Positions 1 to 7,363 are shown, counted from the first letter of the stretch. The stretch is 19,951 nucleotides of DNA from Leptospiraceae bacterium (GCA_027485405.1 JAIXRB010000193.1:1-19951); one strand, 5' to 3'. Numbers and translations are program-made. The notes: generated by a model from the letters alone, not told the origin.

Positions 1-1038
1 AGCAATGCAAGGGGTCTTTCTTTTTTCTTAGTTGAAAACAAAGATTATCAGATCCAAGGAATTGAAAAAAAATTAGGAATCAAAGCCTCTGCAACTTGCG
101 AGACTGTCTTTGATCAAAGCAAAGGACATTTGATCGGAAAGGAAGGGGAAGGGCTTGTAAAGTATGTCATGGGAATGTTAAATGGTGCTCGCCTGAGTGT
201 CGCTTCCCAAGGAGTCGGAATAGCAACAGCCGCTTGGGAAGAAGCTAAAAAGTATGCCGAAGAGAGGATTCAATTTGGAAAGCCGATTCAGGAAATTCCA
301 GCTGTAAAGAGGATGTTGAATCGAATGGAAAGGGAAGTTTCAGCAATGCGTGCTTTAATGCTAGAAGCTTCTCTTTCTGTGGATCGATACCATTGGCAGA
401 AAGAAAGAGACAAAGGCAATGGATCTCAAAAAAAGGAAACCCTTTCCATAGAAAAAGAAATGTCCAATGAGTTCGGACCGAAGTTTTGGGAAAAAGTGGC
501 AAACACCCTGACTCCTATTGCCAAGTATTACAACTCGGAAACTTGCAATTCTTTGGTCTACGATGCATTGCAGGTACTAGGTGGGGCTGGATTTACAGAA
601 GATTACGATCTTTCGCGACTCTACAGAGATGCTCGAATCACAACTATTTATGATGGTACCACTCAGATTCAAATCAATGCCGCTATAGGAGGTGTTAGTT
701 CTGGGATGAGCGAAACGGGAGTCTTTCGGAAATATTTGAATCTACTCAAAGAAGAGATCGGGGCAGATGCTCTAGGCCTACCTAAATCCTTGGAATCAAC
801 TTGGGATGAATTTGAAAAATTGCTTTCGATTTACAAAGCCGCTCCTGAAGTCAGAGATGCTTATTCTTTTGATATTGTTTCTTCGTGTGCTAGGCTTGTT
901 TTAAGTTTGCTTATGGAAAGATCCTATCGTAAATCAAAAAATCGAAAGGAAATTCGCAAAGAGCTTTGTCGCGAATTTCATCTCGATAGTCTGTCTATTG
1001 TTACTGGGAACCGTGTTCGATTGGAAAATGCCCTTTAA
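1..1038 (+). CDS. Acyl-CoA dehydrogenase, 5' truncated by window edge
   Basis: This flavoenzyme family oxidises acyl-CoA to trans-2-enoyl-CoA in fatty-acid beta-oxidation and passes electrons to ETF. The reading frame is open from base 1, so the true start lies upstream; the ATG at 130 is internal. The visible 345 residues hold the end of the middle beta domain, the helical C-terminal domain (NGARLSVASQGVG, then ERIQFGKPI, the usual RxxFGxxI region), the LGGAGFTEDY motif and the YRDARITTIYDGTTQIQ motif. After that motif comes an extension of about 115 residues, seen in large FadE-type dehydrogenases. A charged, Lys/Glu-rich insertion lies near bases 390-480. The catalytic loop reads IYDGTT, where most relatives have IYEGT, so the usual base Glu is Asp (codon 652-654). 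The stop codon overlaps the end of the convergent desaturase gene by 4 bases. Substrate chain length cannot be told. Confidence 0.93.
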   Translation, partial: SNARGLSFFLVENKDYQIQGIEKKLGIKASATCETVFDQSKGHLIGKEGEGLVKYVMGMLNGARLSVASQGVGIATAAWEEAKKYAEERIQFGKPIQEIPAVKRMLNRMEREVSAMRALMLEASLSVDRYHWQKERDKGNGSQKKETLSIEKEMSNEFGPKFWEKVANTLTPIAKYYNSETCNSLVYDALQVLGGAGFTEDYDLSRLYRDARITTIYDGTTQIQINAAIGGVSSGMSETGVFRKYLNLLKEEIGADALGLPKSLESTWDEFEKLLSIYKAAPEVRDAYSFDIVSSCARLVLSLLMERSYRKSKNRKEIRKELCREFHLDSLSIVTGNRVRLENAL

Positions 1039-2180
1039 GGAAGGGCATAGATAAAAATCTTTTTCCAGACGCTACCGAACTGTTTGAAGAAGCCTCCATT
1101 GTTGTAGTTTTGCCCATACTTTTCGCAGATTTCTTGGAGTTTTGGAGCCACTTCTTCGTATCGGTTGGCAGGCATATCCGGAAACATATGATGTTCGATT
1201 TGGTGACTCAAATGCCCACTTAAGAAGTAAAAGAACTTGGAACCAGATAGATTTGAAGATCCTTTCAATTGTCTCAAATACCATTCAGCCTTGGTTTCAG
1301 ATTCTATTTCTTTCGGTGAGAAAGTTTCGGCTTCTTCTGTAAAATGTCCACAAAAGATGATGGCATACGTCCACAAGTTACGAATTCCATTGGCAATGAA
1401 ATTCCCAAGAAGGATTTTGGGTGCCATAAGACCACCTAATAATGGGTAAAAAACGTAGTCTTTGAAAACCTGTCTTTGGATTTTTTTGAGGAATACATCT
1501 CTATACTCTCCCAAACTTCTCTTTGTTCTTTGCTTTTTCGGTTTTTCTAAATACTCAACCTTGTAGCCATGAGCGCCAACCCCCCATTGAAAATGGAAAG
1601 CTAAGAAGAGATTTGTGATTGGTTGGAAGAAATGAGTCCAATTCCATTTTTGTTCGGTTGTGAGTCTAGTGAATTTATAACCAAAATCATGGTCTTTACC
1701 AATCACATTGGTAAATGTATGGTGGATATAATTGTGATAGAATTTCCATTGCTTTGAATCACTGACAATATCCCATTCGAATTTTCTGGAATCAAACTTA
1801 GGATCATTCATCCAATCGTATTGCCCATGCATTACATTGTGTCCAAGTTCCATATTGTTCACGATTTTAGAAAAAGCAAGAAGTGCAGTTCCTATGCTGA
1901 AGGTAATTGGTTCAAAACTAAAGTGTAGAATGGCTCTCCCAGCCACTTCAGAGTATCGATAGATTGCGTAGGTCTTTCGAATATGGCGGGCATCTGTCTC
2001 TCCAACTTTTGACATTGTTTCAGCCCGAAGCGCTTCCACTTCTTTGCCAAATTTTTCTTTGTCTGAGGGAGATAGAGATTTACTTCGGACTATCATCTCC
2101 ATTTTTCTTTTCTTAGAATCAGCTTTGATTCTGGATTTTGGAAGGGTATTTGTTGTTTGGTTGAATGTGAGTGTGTTCAT
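1035..2180 (-). CDS. Membrane acyl-CoA/fatty-acid desaturase, DesA3-like
   Basis: This is a membrane di-iron desaturase that inserts a cis double bond, probably at delta-9, into long-chain acyl-CoA using O2 and electrons from a reductase. The three histidine boxes are visible: H114-NVM-H118, H149-NYI-H153-H154 and H326-QIE-H330-H331. The surrounding segments IENME/VNNMELGHNVMHGQ-type, DWMNDP, FKDYVFYPLL and WYLRQLKGSSN closely recall mycobacterial DesA3 as I remember it. The length of 381 residues fits that family. The ATG at 2180 has a GGAAAG ribosome site 5 bases upstream. It is the second gene of a minus-strand operon, 29 bases after the reductase gene, which matches the DesA3-Rv3230c pairing in mycobacteria and DesB-DesC in Pseudomonas. 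Regulation by the divergent TetR protein is inferred. Confidence 0.93.
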   Translation of the reverse strand: MNTLTFNQTTNTLPKSRIKADSKKRKMEMIVRSKSLSPSDKEKFGKEVEALRAETMSKVGETDARHIRKTYAIYRYSEVAGRAILHFSFEPITFSIGTALLAFSKIVNNMELGHNVMHGQYDWMNDPKFDSRKFEWDIVSDSKQWKFYHNYIHHTFTNVIGKDHDFGYKFTRLTTEQKWNWTHFFQPITNLFLAFHFQWGVGAHGYKVEYLEKPKKQRTKRSLGEYRDVFLKKIQRQVFKDYVFYPLLGGLMAPKILLGNFIANGIRNLWTYAIIFCGHFTEEAETFSPKEIESETKAEWYLRQLKGSSNLSGSKFFYFLSGHLSHQIEHHMFPDMPANRYEEVAPKLQEICEKYGQNYNNGGFFKQFGSVWKKIFIYALP

Positions 2181-2194
2181 TTTACTTTCCTTTT

Positions 2195-2207
2195 TTCAAT
2201 TATTGAA
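2195..2207. repeat. AT-rich perfect inverted repeat between reductase and desaturase genes
   Basis: TTCAAT and ATTGAA flank a single T in the 29-base gap between the two genes. It is a perfect 6-bp inverted repeat just upstream of the desaturase ribosome site. It could be a weak mRNA structure or chance in A+T-rich DNA; no role can be assigned. Confidence 0.3.
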
Positions 2208-2209
2208 TT

Positions 2210-3295
2210 TTAGAGTTCTAAACTTAAATTTGAATTTGCTTTGGTTACACAAATGCGAATGCTTTCTATTCCATTGGTAGAAGCTTTTTCATCTGTTAGG
2301 CTTAGAACTTGACCTTCTTTCTTTTCGCAAACGCAAGAGTGACAAATTCCCATTCGACAGCCACTTGGTGGAAAGAAACCTTCTTTCTCTAATCCTTCTA
2401 AGATGCTTAAATTTGAATCAATTTCGATTTCTCTATGAGAAAGACTAAGATTGACTTTTACTTTAGAACCTGAAACAGTTCCGGTGTTTCCAAATCCAAA
2501 AACTTCGGACTTTACATTTTCTTCGCCAAATGTACTAATAACGATATCTTTTAACGGCTTTGGACCACAAACAAAGATGCTAGGGTTCTTCAATGAATTT
2601 CTTTTTTCTTTCAAGAGCGAAGGAGTCACTCTTGCCACTGAAATGTTCTCTGTCTCATTTTTTAGTTCATCTACAAACAAATGTAAATGGAACCAGCTTT
2701 TTTCCTTTGCCCATTTTTGGAGTTGAGATCCAAAAATGATCTCTTCCGGGCTTCTAGAAAAATAGAGCAGGTGAACTTCTCTGTTTTCTCCTTTATTGAC
2801 TAAACTGCTGATTTGAGAAAAGATAGGAGTGATTCCAGATCCGCCAGCGATATAAAGAATGGGATTCTCTGTGCTCGGTAGAAGAAAGTCACCGTAAGCT
2901 GGCCCAATCTCTAAAATATCCCCGACCTTGATCTCATCATGCAAAGCATTGGAAACCAGCCCCTGGGGTTGGCGTTTTACAGTGATGGTGGGATTCTTAG
3001 CTCCCTCTGGAGAAGAAAACGAATACGTTCGAGAAACTCGTTTTCCAGATTTCTGGATATTTACTGTTGCGTGCTGACCAGCCGAATAGCCTGAAAAGTT
3101 ACCATTCATTTGGAGAACGAATGTTTTGGTACTGGGGGTTTCCCTTTTCACCTCTTTGACTTGGGCTAAAGTTTCTTTCCAGGAAAATCTAGGAAAGACT
3201 CTAGAAATCAGAAACTCGCTGATTTCAGCCAATTCTAGGCCTTTTAGGAGGTCTTTTGGTTCAATGTAGGATTGAGATAAGGTTTGTAGTTTCAT
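2210..3295 (-). CDS. Flavin/2Fe-2S oxidoreductase, electron donor to the desaturase
   Basis: The protein is predicted to move electrons from NAD(P)H through FAD and a plant-type 2Fe-2S cluster to the adjacent desaturase. Its domain order is an N-terminal segment of about 40 residues, an FAD-binding barrel with the RxYSxSS motif (RTYSFSS, 89-95), an NAD(P)-binding domain with GGSGITP (151-157) and a later VCGPKPL, and a C-terminal ferredoxin domain. The cluster ligands are Cys313, Cys318, Cys321 (Cx4CxxC) and Cys349. The length of 361 residues and the layout match the Rv3230c / DesC class of desaturase reductases. The ATG is preceded by GAGG. It is the first gene of the operon, and its promoter region is shared with the divergent TetR gene. 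Function is confidently a desaturase-type reductase; the exact partner is inferred from position. Confidence 0.9.
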   Translation of the reverse strand: MKLQTLSQSYIEPKDLLKGLELAEISEFLISRVFPRFSWKETLAQVKEVKRETPSTKTFVLQMNGNFSGYSAGQHATVNIQKSGKRVSRTYSFSSPEGAKNPTITVKRQPQGLVSNALHDEIKVGDILEIGPAYGDFLLPSTENPILYIAGGSGITPIFSQISSLVNKGENREVHLLYFSRSPEEIIFGSQLQKWAKEKSWFHLHLFVDELKNETENISVARVTPSLLKEKRNSLKNPSIFVCGPKPLKDIVISTFGEENVKSEVFGFGNTGTVSGSKVKVNLSLSHREIEIDSNLSILEGLEKEGFFPPSGCRMGICHSCVCEKKEGQVLSLTDEKASTNGIESIRICVTKANSNLSLEL

Positions 3296-3312
3296 TTTCG
3301 CCTCTTTTTCTT

Positions 3313-3330
3313 TGTGAACGACTGTTTACA
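3313..3330. promoter_or_regulatory. Candidate FabR/DesT-type operator
   Basis: Half-sites TGTGAAC and GTTTACA are separated by GACT, giving an 18-bp inverted repeat that matches at 6 of 7 positions. It lies between the reductase start (3295) and the divergent TetR gene. FabR and DesT are known to bind 18-bp palindromes in desaturase promoters, so this is the natural site for the adjacent regulator. Binding is inferred. Confidence 0.6.
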
Positions 3331-3359
3331 GAGTTATCATCTGTATTCTGAATCGTCAA
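3331..3359 (-). promoter_or_regulatory. Possible promoter of the desaturase operon
   Basis: On the minus strand a good -35 element, TTGACG, lies at 3359-3354. A spacer of 17 bases leads to TAACTC at 3336-3331, which is a poor -10 match. The -10 position abuts the candidate operator at 3313-3330, an arrangement that would let a bound repressor block RNA polymerase. The weak -10 keeps confidence low. Confidence 0.35.
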
Positions 3360-3377
3360 CTAGGAAAATATAAAAAA

Positions 3378-4076
3378 ATGCTTATTTTGCTTTTTTTTTT
3401 TAGAAGAGCCTCCAGGCTCAATACTGCCTTGAAACTCAATCAGCGCTATCAGCAGAAACTACGAACCCGGCAGGCATTGGTCCAAGCCGCATTGGATTTG
3501 ATGGGTGAGGACAAATCTCTGGGAGAGCTCTCTCTACGGGAAGTTGCTGGTGAAGCAGGGATTGTGCCTGCGGCTTTCTATCGGCATTTCCAAAACATGG
3601 AAGAATTGGGATTGGCGTTAGTCGATGATTTGGGGGGCAAGCTTCGTACGATTTTGCGAGAAGCTAGAAAGAAAGGGGCTTATAAAACGGCTTTGCAAGC
3701 CTCGATGGGACTATTTTTCGAATATGTTCGCAACAACCGACTGCTGTTTCGTTTTATTTGCAGAGAAAGAACTGGTGGAAACAAGAGGATACGGCAAGCG
3801 ATCCGAAATGAAATGGCGTTTATTGCGGGGGAGCTCGCCTCCGACATGAGACTCCCTAGTTCGATTCCTTTTTCTGAAATTCAATTTTTGTCAGAAATGA
3901 TTGTGACTAACGCATTCCATATGGCGGCTGAGTTCCTTGATTCTGATTTGAAAGACACTGCAAATGCTAAGAGATTGCAATGGAAAACTGTTAAACAGCT
4001 ACGATTGATTTTTAAAGGAGGGCTTCAGAGAAAAAAGAAACGAATTCGAACTACCAAGTCTCCTCTCCAAAGCTAA
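3378..4076 (+). CDS. TetR-family regulator, FabR/DesT-like
   Basis: This is a repressor expected to sense acyl-CoA saturation and control unsaturated fatty-acid synthesis. The N-terminal helix-turn-helix is clear: SLREVAGEAGIVPAAFYRHF, followed by ELGLALVDD, very close to the matching stretch of E. coli FabR. The later segments NNRLLFRFICRERTG and IAGELASDM also follow FabR. The ATG at 3378 is the only nearby ATG but has a weak, distant ribosome site, and it adds hydrophobic residues (MLILLFFF) encoded partly by a run of 11 T. An in-frame TTG at 3429 would give an N-terminus of FabR length, so the start is uncertain. The 3' end overlaps the convergent beta-barrel gene by 26 bases. It probably represses the divergent desaturase operon. 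Confidence 0.9.
   Translation: MLILLFFFRRASRLNTALKLNQRYQQKLRTRQALVQAALDLMGEDKSLGELSLREVAGEAGIVPAAFYRHFQNMEELGLALVDDLGGKLRTILREARKKGAYKTALQASMGLFFEYVRNNRLLFRFICRERTGGNKRIRQAIRNEMAFIAGELASDMRLPSSIPFSEIQFLSEMIVTNAFHMAAEFLDSDLKDTANAKRLQWKTVKQLRLIFKGGLQRKKKRIRTTKSPLQS
3391..3401. repeat. Run of 11 T in the 5' end of the TetR gene
   Basis: Eleven T in a row cover codons 5-8 if translation begins at 3378. A perfect GAGCCT/AGGCTC inverted repeat with a 2-base loop follows at 3406-3419. Such a tract is prone to slippage; if the true start is the TTG at 3429 it lies in the leader instead. Confidence 0.85.
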
Positions 4077-5184
4077 ATTGTCTCAATATATTAAAACCCA
4101 GAGCCCATTCTTTTTGCATATAATTCAACTCAGCTCCTCGCAACAACTGTGTATGGGCAAGGGCTCTTGTATTGGAAACAAAGATCTGAAAAACATGACC
4201 TCCGGTATCAATATCCAGGCCGAGGCTAGCCGGAACAAAGTAATGTTTTACAGGCTCAGATAAAAGTACATTTCTCGCATAGGCTTGGATGGGAGTTAAA
4301 CTTCCATTTTGAATACCTGCGTTTATCTCATTTTCTGTCAGTTTGTTTACCCCTGGCAAACTCGTTTTGTTTGATTCTGTTTTATAGTTGTCTCCAAAGT
4401 AATCTCTCTTTTGAGTGAATATTGCTTCAAAGACTAGATCGACTCGCTTAGAGATTTTGAATCGTCCACCTACATCAACGCCAGTTTGATCGTTAGATAG
4501 ATTGTATTTAGCAAAGTTTTGGTGAACGTACATTGGGGAAATCTGTATAGAAAGTCTTTCATGTAGTTTCCTTGAAATCAGAATGGAAGACAAATAGCTG
4601 GTTCTATCTCTCGCCGTTAATTCATATTCGTTCAAATTTTCGTTTAGAATAGAATTTAGATTGGTATTTGGAGTAGGGGAAAGATTGAAGTAATTGAATC
4701 TAATTGCCTCTTCTTGGCTTTTGTAGCCTGCGACTCCAAAGAATGAAACGTTGAGAAACTGTCCATTGTCTTGGGAAAGCAATCTAAATTTAGTCCGAGC
4801 CTCCCAAGTTTTCTTCTCCGAAGTTCTAGCTATACCCACCATCCATCGATCGGTAACACCATAGTCTAAGGCAAGTTGTGTATTGGCTCCCCCATCCAAT
4901 CCATAAAAGGAATTAAATCCACCTTTAGCATCATTGAATCGATGTTGAAATCGAAAAATCAAGTTTTGCTTTCCAATGTTTTCTGTACTTGGCATATGGA
5001 TAAGCGATGAACCCATGAAATGTGATCCAGACAATGGCGTGATAGACGAGACTTGGTTTTGAATAGATGATTTCTCTTTTGTAGTTTCCTTTTCTTGGGC
5101 TCTAACAACGAACGGGAGGAGAATCAGGAAAACAGCAGAGAAACCTACCACGCCTTTTAACTTGAAGTGACTTACAGGGATCAT
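4051..5184 (-). CDS. DUF5777-type outer-membrane beta-barrel protein
   Basis: This is a predicted outer-membrane barrel of unknown role. It has a signal peptide (about residues 1-30, hydrophobic VVGFSAVFLILLPFVV then RAQE) and alternating beta strands. Segments such as NLIFRFQHRFND, FYGLDGGANTQLALDYGVTDR and GGHVFQIFVSNTR match the DUF5777 family as I know it, common in Bacteroidetes. The ATG at 5184 is chosen over a TTG at 5196 because it has GGAG 6 bases upstream and overlaps the upstream yceI-like stop codon as ATGA, implying translational coupling. This gives 377 residues. The chain ends in GEETW. In Bacteroidetes such barrels often neighbour YceI proteins, as here. The 3' end overlaps the convergent regulator gene. 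Confidence 0.82.
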   Translation of the reverse strand: MIPVSHFKLKGVVGFSAVFLILLPFVVRAQEKETTKEKSSIQNQVSSITPLSGSHFMGSSLIHMPSTENIGKQNLIFRFQHRFNDAKGGFNSFYGLDGGANTQLALDYGVTDRWMVGIARTSEKKTWEARTKFRLLSQDNGQFLNVSFFGVAGYKSQEEAIRFNYFNLSPTPNTNLNSILNENLNEYELTARDRTSYLSSILISRKLHERLSIQISPMYVHQNFAKYNLSNDQTGVDVGGRFKISKRVDLVFEAIFTQKRDYFGDNYKTESNKTSLPGVNKLTENEINAGIQNGSLTPIQAYARNVLLSEPVKHYFVPASLGLDIDTGGHVFQIFVSNTRALAHTQLLRGAELNYMQKEWALGFNILRQFSFGEETW

Positions 5185-5756
5185 TGTTTTCTCCAAGTAA
5201 CTTTTGCCTTCAATTGAATGATTGGGTTTAGCTTTAATACTAAAATCTTTGGGATCTCGATGCCATAGTCAGATAGAAATACCGTAAACTCTGAATTGGT
5301 TTCCAGAGCCTCTCCTTGTTCTGTGGTCTCAAAAGGAATGTTAATACCAGCCTTAGTATTTCCATGCAGATTTAGAGATCCTGTGATCTCTCCTTTTCCG
5401 CTTTTTTCATCGAACCTAGTAATGATACCTTCAAAAACAGCAACTGGAAATTTCTGTGTTTCTAGGTAGTTTTCCTGTAAGTGAGAAGTCTGTAAATTGT
5501 TTGGTGTTTTCCAATCTCTTAAATCAATTTGCAATTGAAACTTTTTGTCTTTTAAGTTTACACTTCCTTCGCAGGATTTTCCAGAACCAACGATTGCCTC
5601 CATCTGAGTTTCGCTCTTGAACTTAAAAATACAGGATTCAATCTTCCAGATTGCACTTTTAGAAGTGGATTGGGAAAACAGGGAGGATGCATTCAGTGTT
5701 TGTAAAACGATGAAAATTGTGACCAAACATTGAATAAAAATATTCATTCCATTCAT
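5181..5756 (-). CDS. YceI-like periplasmic lipid-binding family protein
   Basis: YceI proteins are periplasmic lipocalin-like barrels that bind isoprenoid or other lipids; the role in this organism is unknown. The N-terminus is a signal peptide (MNIFIQCLVTIFIVLQTLNA then SSLFSQS). The mature part shows family features: an initial strand with IWKIESCIFKFKS in place of the usual W-x-hydrophobic-D-x-x-H-S start, the QENYLETQKFPVAVFEG region (usual form NYxxxxxFPxxxF) and GSLNLHGNTKAGINIPF. The length of 191 residues is normal. It may start at 5756 or at the next ATG at 5747. It is first in a two-gene operon with the DUF5777 barrel, joined by an ATGA overlap. Two cysteines (in ESCIF and KSCEG) could form a disulfide. 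Confidence 0.82.
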   Translation of the reverse strand: MNGMNIFIQCLVTIFIVLQTLNASSLFSQSTSKSAIWKIESCIFKFKSETQMEAIVGSGKSCEGSVNLKDKKFQLQIDLRDWKTPNNLQTSHLQENYLETQKFPVAVFEGIITRFDEKSGKGEITGSLNLHGNTKAGINIPFETTEQGEALETNSEFTVFLSDYGIEIPKILVLKLNPIIQLKAKVTWRKQ

Positions 5757-5834
5757 TTCTTTTCTGTCTAAGTTCAGTATTTTTAGAATCGGGATCAGGA
5801 AAACAGCTATTTTGCAAAGCGCAGATTTTTTATT
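5757..5834. promoter_or_regulatory. Divergent control region between yceI-like and FAD oxidoreductase genes
   Basis: These 78 bases separate two divergent starts and should hold both promoters. TAGAAT at 5784-5789 (+) is a 5-of-6 match to a -10 box, but I see no good -35 at the right distance. A TTTGCAAA palindrome is at 5811-5818. The minus-strand promoter cannot be placed. Confidence 0.3.
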
Positions 5835-7328
5835 TTGAAAGAGTATGATTTCATTCTGGTTGGTTCGGGAATGGGGGGACTGGCAACCGCCTCCATTCTG
5901 GCAAAGTCTGGATATTTCGTTTTAGTTTTAGAAAAAGGGATCAGTCCAGGTGGTTGCGCTTCCAGCTATTCTAAAGCTGGCTATGTTTTTGAAGCTGGTG
6001 CAACAACCGTGGTTGGTCTAGAAACGGGTCTTCCCCTCCAAAGATTAGAAGAAATCCTTGGGATATCCTTTCCTGCCTTGGCATTGGAGACTCCGATGCA
6101 AGTCCATGGACTTGGTGCCACCCCATTGACTCGTCATCAAAAAAAGAGCGATTGGATCCAAAGCTGTATAGCTCAGTTTGGGCGGCCCATTCGACAAAGG
6201 TTGTTTTGGAACTTGTCTTTTTTCTTATCAAATCATCTATGGAACCTTAGTGGAAGATTTGTTCATTTTCCACCGCATTCGATTTTAGATTTTTGGAAAT
6301 GTTTCCTTCGGATGCGACCCTTAGATCTTTTCGTTCTGCCTTTTTCATTCGTTTCTCTTCAAACAGTTTTACGTTTCTTAGGTCTAGCTGATGATACTTT
6401 GTTTATCAAATTTTTGCAAGAACAGCTTTTGATCACAACTCAGTCAAAGCCAAATCAAACGCCTTTTTTAGCAAGTACCGCAGGCTTAACCTATCCCAAT
6501 TTAACGAATTACTATATCAACAGAGGAATCATTCAAATCCCAAATCGTTTGGTTCAATTTATAAAATCGTTTGGTGGCGAAGTCCTTTACAAAGAACAAG
6601 TGCTAAGAATAGAAAAGGAAAATGAAATTTTTCAAGTTCGAACCAAACATTCAACATTTACAGGTAAACAAATCATTGCAAATCTTCCGATTTGGAATTT
6701 AGCTGAAGTCTATCATGGGGATCATTCCACCTGGCTAAAAGAAACTTCCGCTCGCTTTGAAAAAGGAATTTGGGGGGCATTTACAATGGGTGTCGCAATT
6801 CAATTGACCAAAGAGGAGCAAAAGTCTCTCAATTGCCTTCATCACCAAATCCACCTAGCGGAACCTTTGCCCTATGGAGGGGGAACTTCGATATTTGTTT
6901 CCATATCACACCCAGAAGATAGAGAAAGGAGCCAGAACGGAATCCAGATTCTTGCGATCAGTACTCATATTGAAAATCCTGAGTCTTGGGTCCGAGATGA
7001 GCTCTACCAGGCAAAGAAGAAAGAAATTGAGCAAATCATCTTGAAAAGATTAGAAGCAATCTTTTCTTGGTTTGAATTAAAAAAGATAGTTTTTTCTTCT
7101 TCGGCAACCCCTGTTACATGGAAAACTTGGACTGGTCGAAAGTGGGGTCGGGTTGGTGGACTGCCCAGTTCTTATTTTTTCAATCCTTTCTTCTATCCTA
7201 GTGCCATAACCCCGATTTCTGGGCTGTATCGAACTGGAGACACGGTGTATCCGGGCCAGGGCATCCCAGCTGTCGTTTTGGGGGGTTTGCACTTGGCACT
7301 TCGCATCTTAGAAAAAAAGAGGGGTTGA
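5835..7328 (+). CDS. FAD-dependent oxidoreductase, CrtI / carotenoid isomerase / RetSat family
   Basis: This is a flavoprotein of the phytoene desaturase-like group, which acts on polyene or isoprenoid chains; the substrate here is unknown. An N-terminal dinucleotide-binding fold is plain (FILVGSGMGGLATASILA, then LVLEKGISPGGCASS, about residues 6-43), with a GATTVVG loop after it. The C-terminal FAD-closing motif GLYRTGDTVYPGQGIPAVV (about 460-480) is typical of CrtI-like enzymes. The length of 497 residues fits. The start is TTG; no ATG lies nearby in frame and the Rossmann fold starts at once, so this start is likely although no strong ribosome site is visible. No other carotenoid gene is nearby, so a lipid or quinone substrate is as possible as a carotenoid. 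Homoserine kinase follows after 34 bases. Confidence 0.87.
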   Translation: MKEYDFILVGSGMGGLATASILAKSGYFVLVLEKGISPGGCASSYSKAGYVFEAGATTVVGLETGLPLQRLEEILGISFPALALETPMQVHGLGATPLTRHQKKSDWIQSCIAQFGRPIRQRLFWNLSFFLSNHLWNLSGRFVHFPPHSILDFWKCFLRMRPLDLFVLPFSFVSLQTVLRFLGLADDTLFIKFLQEQLLITTQSKPNQTPFLASTAGLTYPNLTNYYINRGIIQIPNRLVQFIKSFGGEVLYKEQVLRIEKENEIFQVRTKHSTFTGKQIIANLPIWNLAEVYHGDHSTWLKETSARFEKGIWGAFTMGVAIQLTKEEQKSLNCLHHQIHLAEPLPYGGGTSIFVSISHPEDRERSQNGIQILAISTHIENPESWVRDELYQAKKKEIEQIILKRLEAIFSWFELKKIVFSSSATPVTWKTWTGRKWGRVGGLPSSYFFNPFFYPSAITPISGLYRTGDTVYPGQGIPAVVLGGLHLALRILEKKRG

Positions 7329-7346
7329 TTTCTACCTTTTCTCCTC

Positions 7347-7363
7347 TAGCTTTGCAAAAGCTA
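7347..7363 (+). promoter_or_regulatory. Perfect hairpin at the thrB start codon
   Basis: TAGCTTT and AAAGCTA flank GCA, a perfect 7-bp inverted repeat whose last base is the A of the thrB ATG. No Shine-Dalgarno motif is visible in the gap. In RNA the stem would partly hide the initiation region; alternatively it is a protein-binding palindrome. Confidence 0.45.

Noticed and set aside
3406..3419. GAGCCT/AGGCTC hairpin next to the T11 run as an intrinsic terminator
   Set aside because: On the plus strand the T run precedes the hairpin, and on the minus strand the hairpin is followed by A, not T. Neither orientation gives hairpin-then-T.
5835..7328. Carotenoid biosynthesis cluster
   Set aside because: Only one CrtI/RetSat-like gene is present; no phytoene synthase, cyclase or GGPP synthase gene is nearby.
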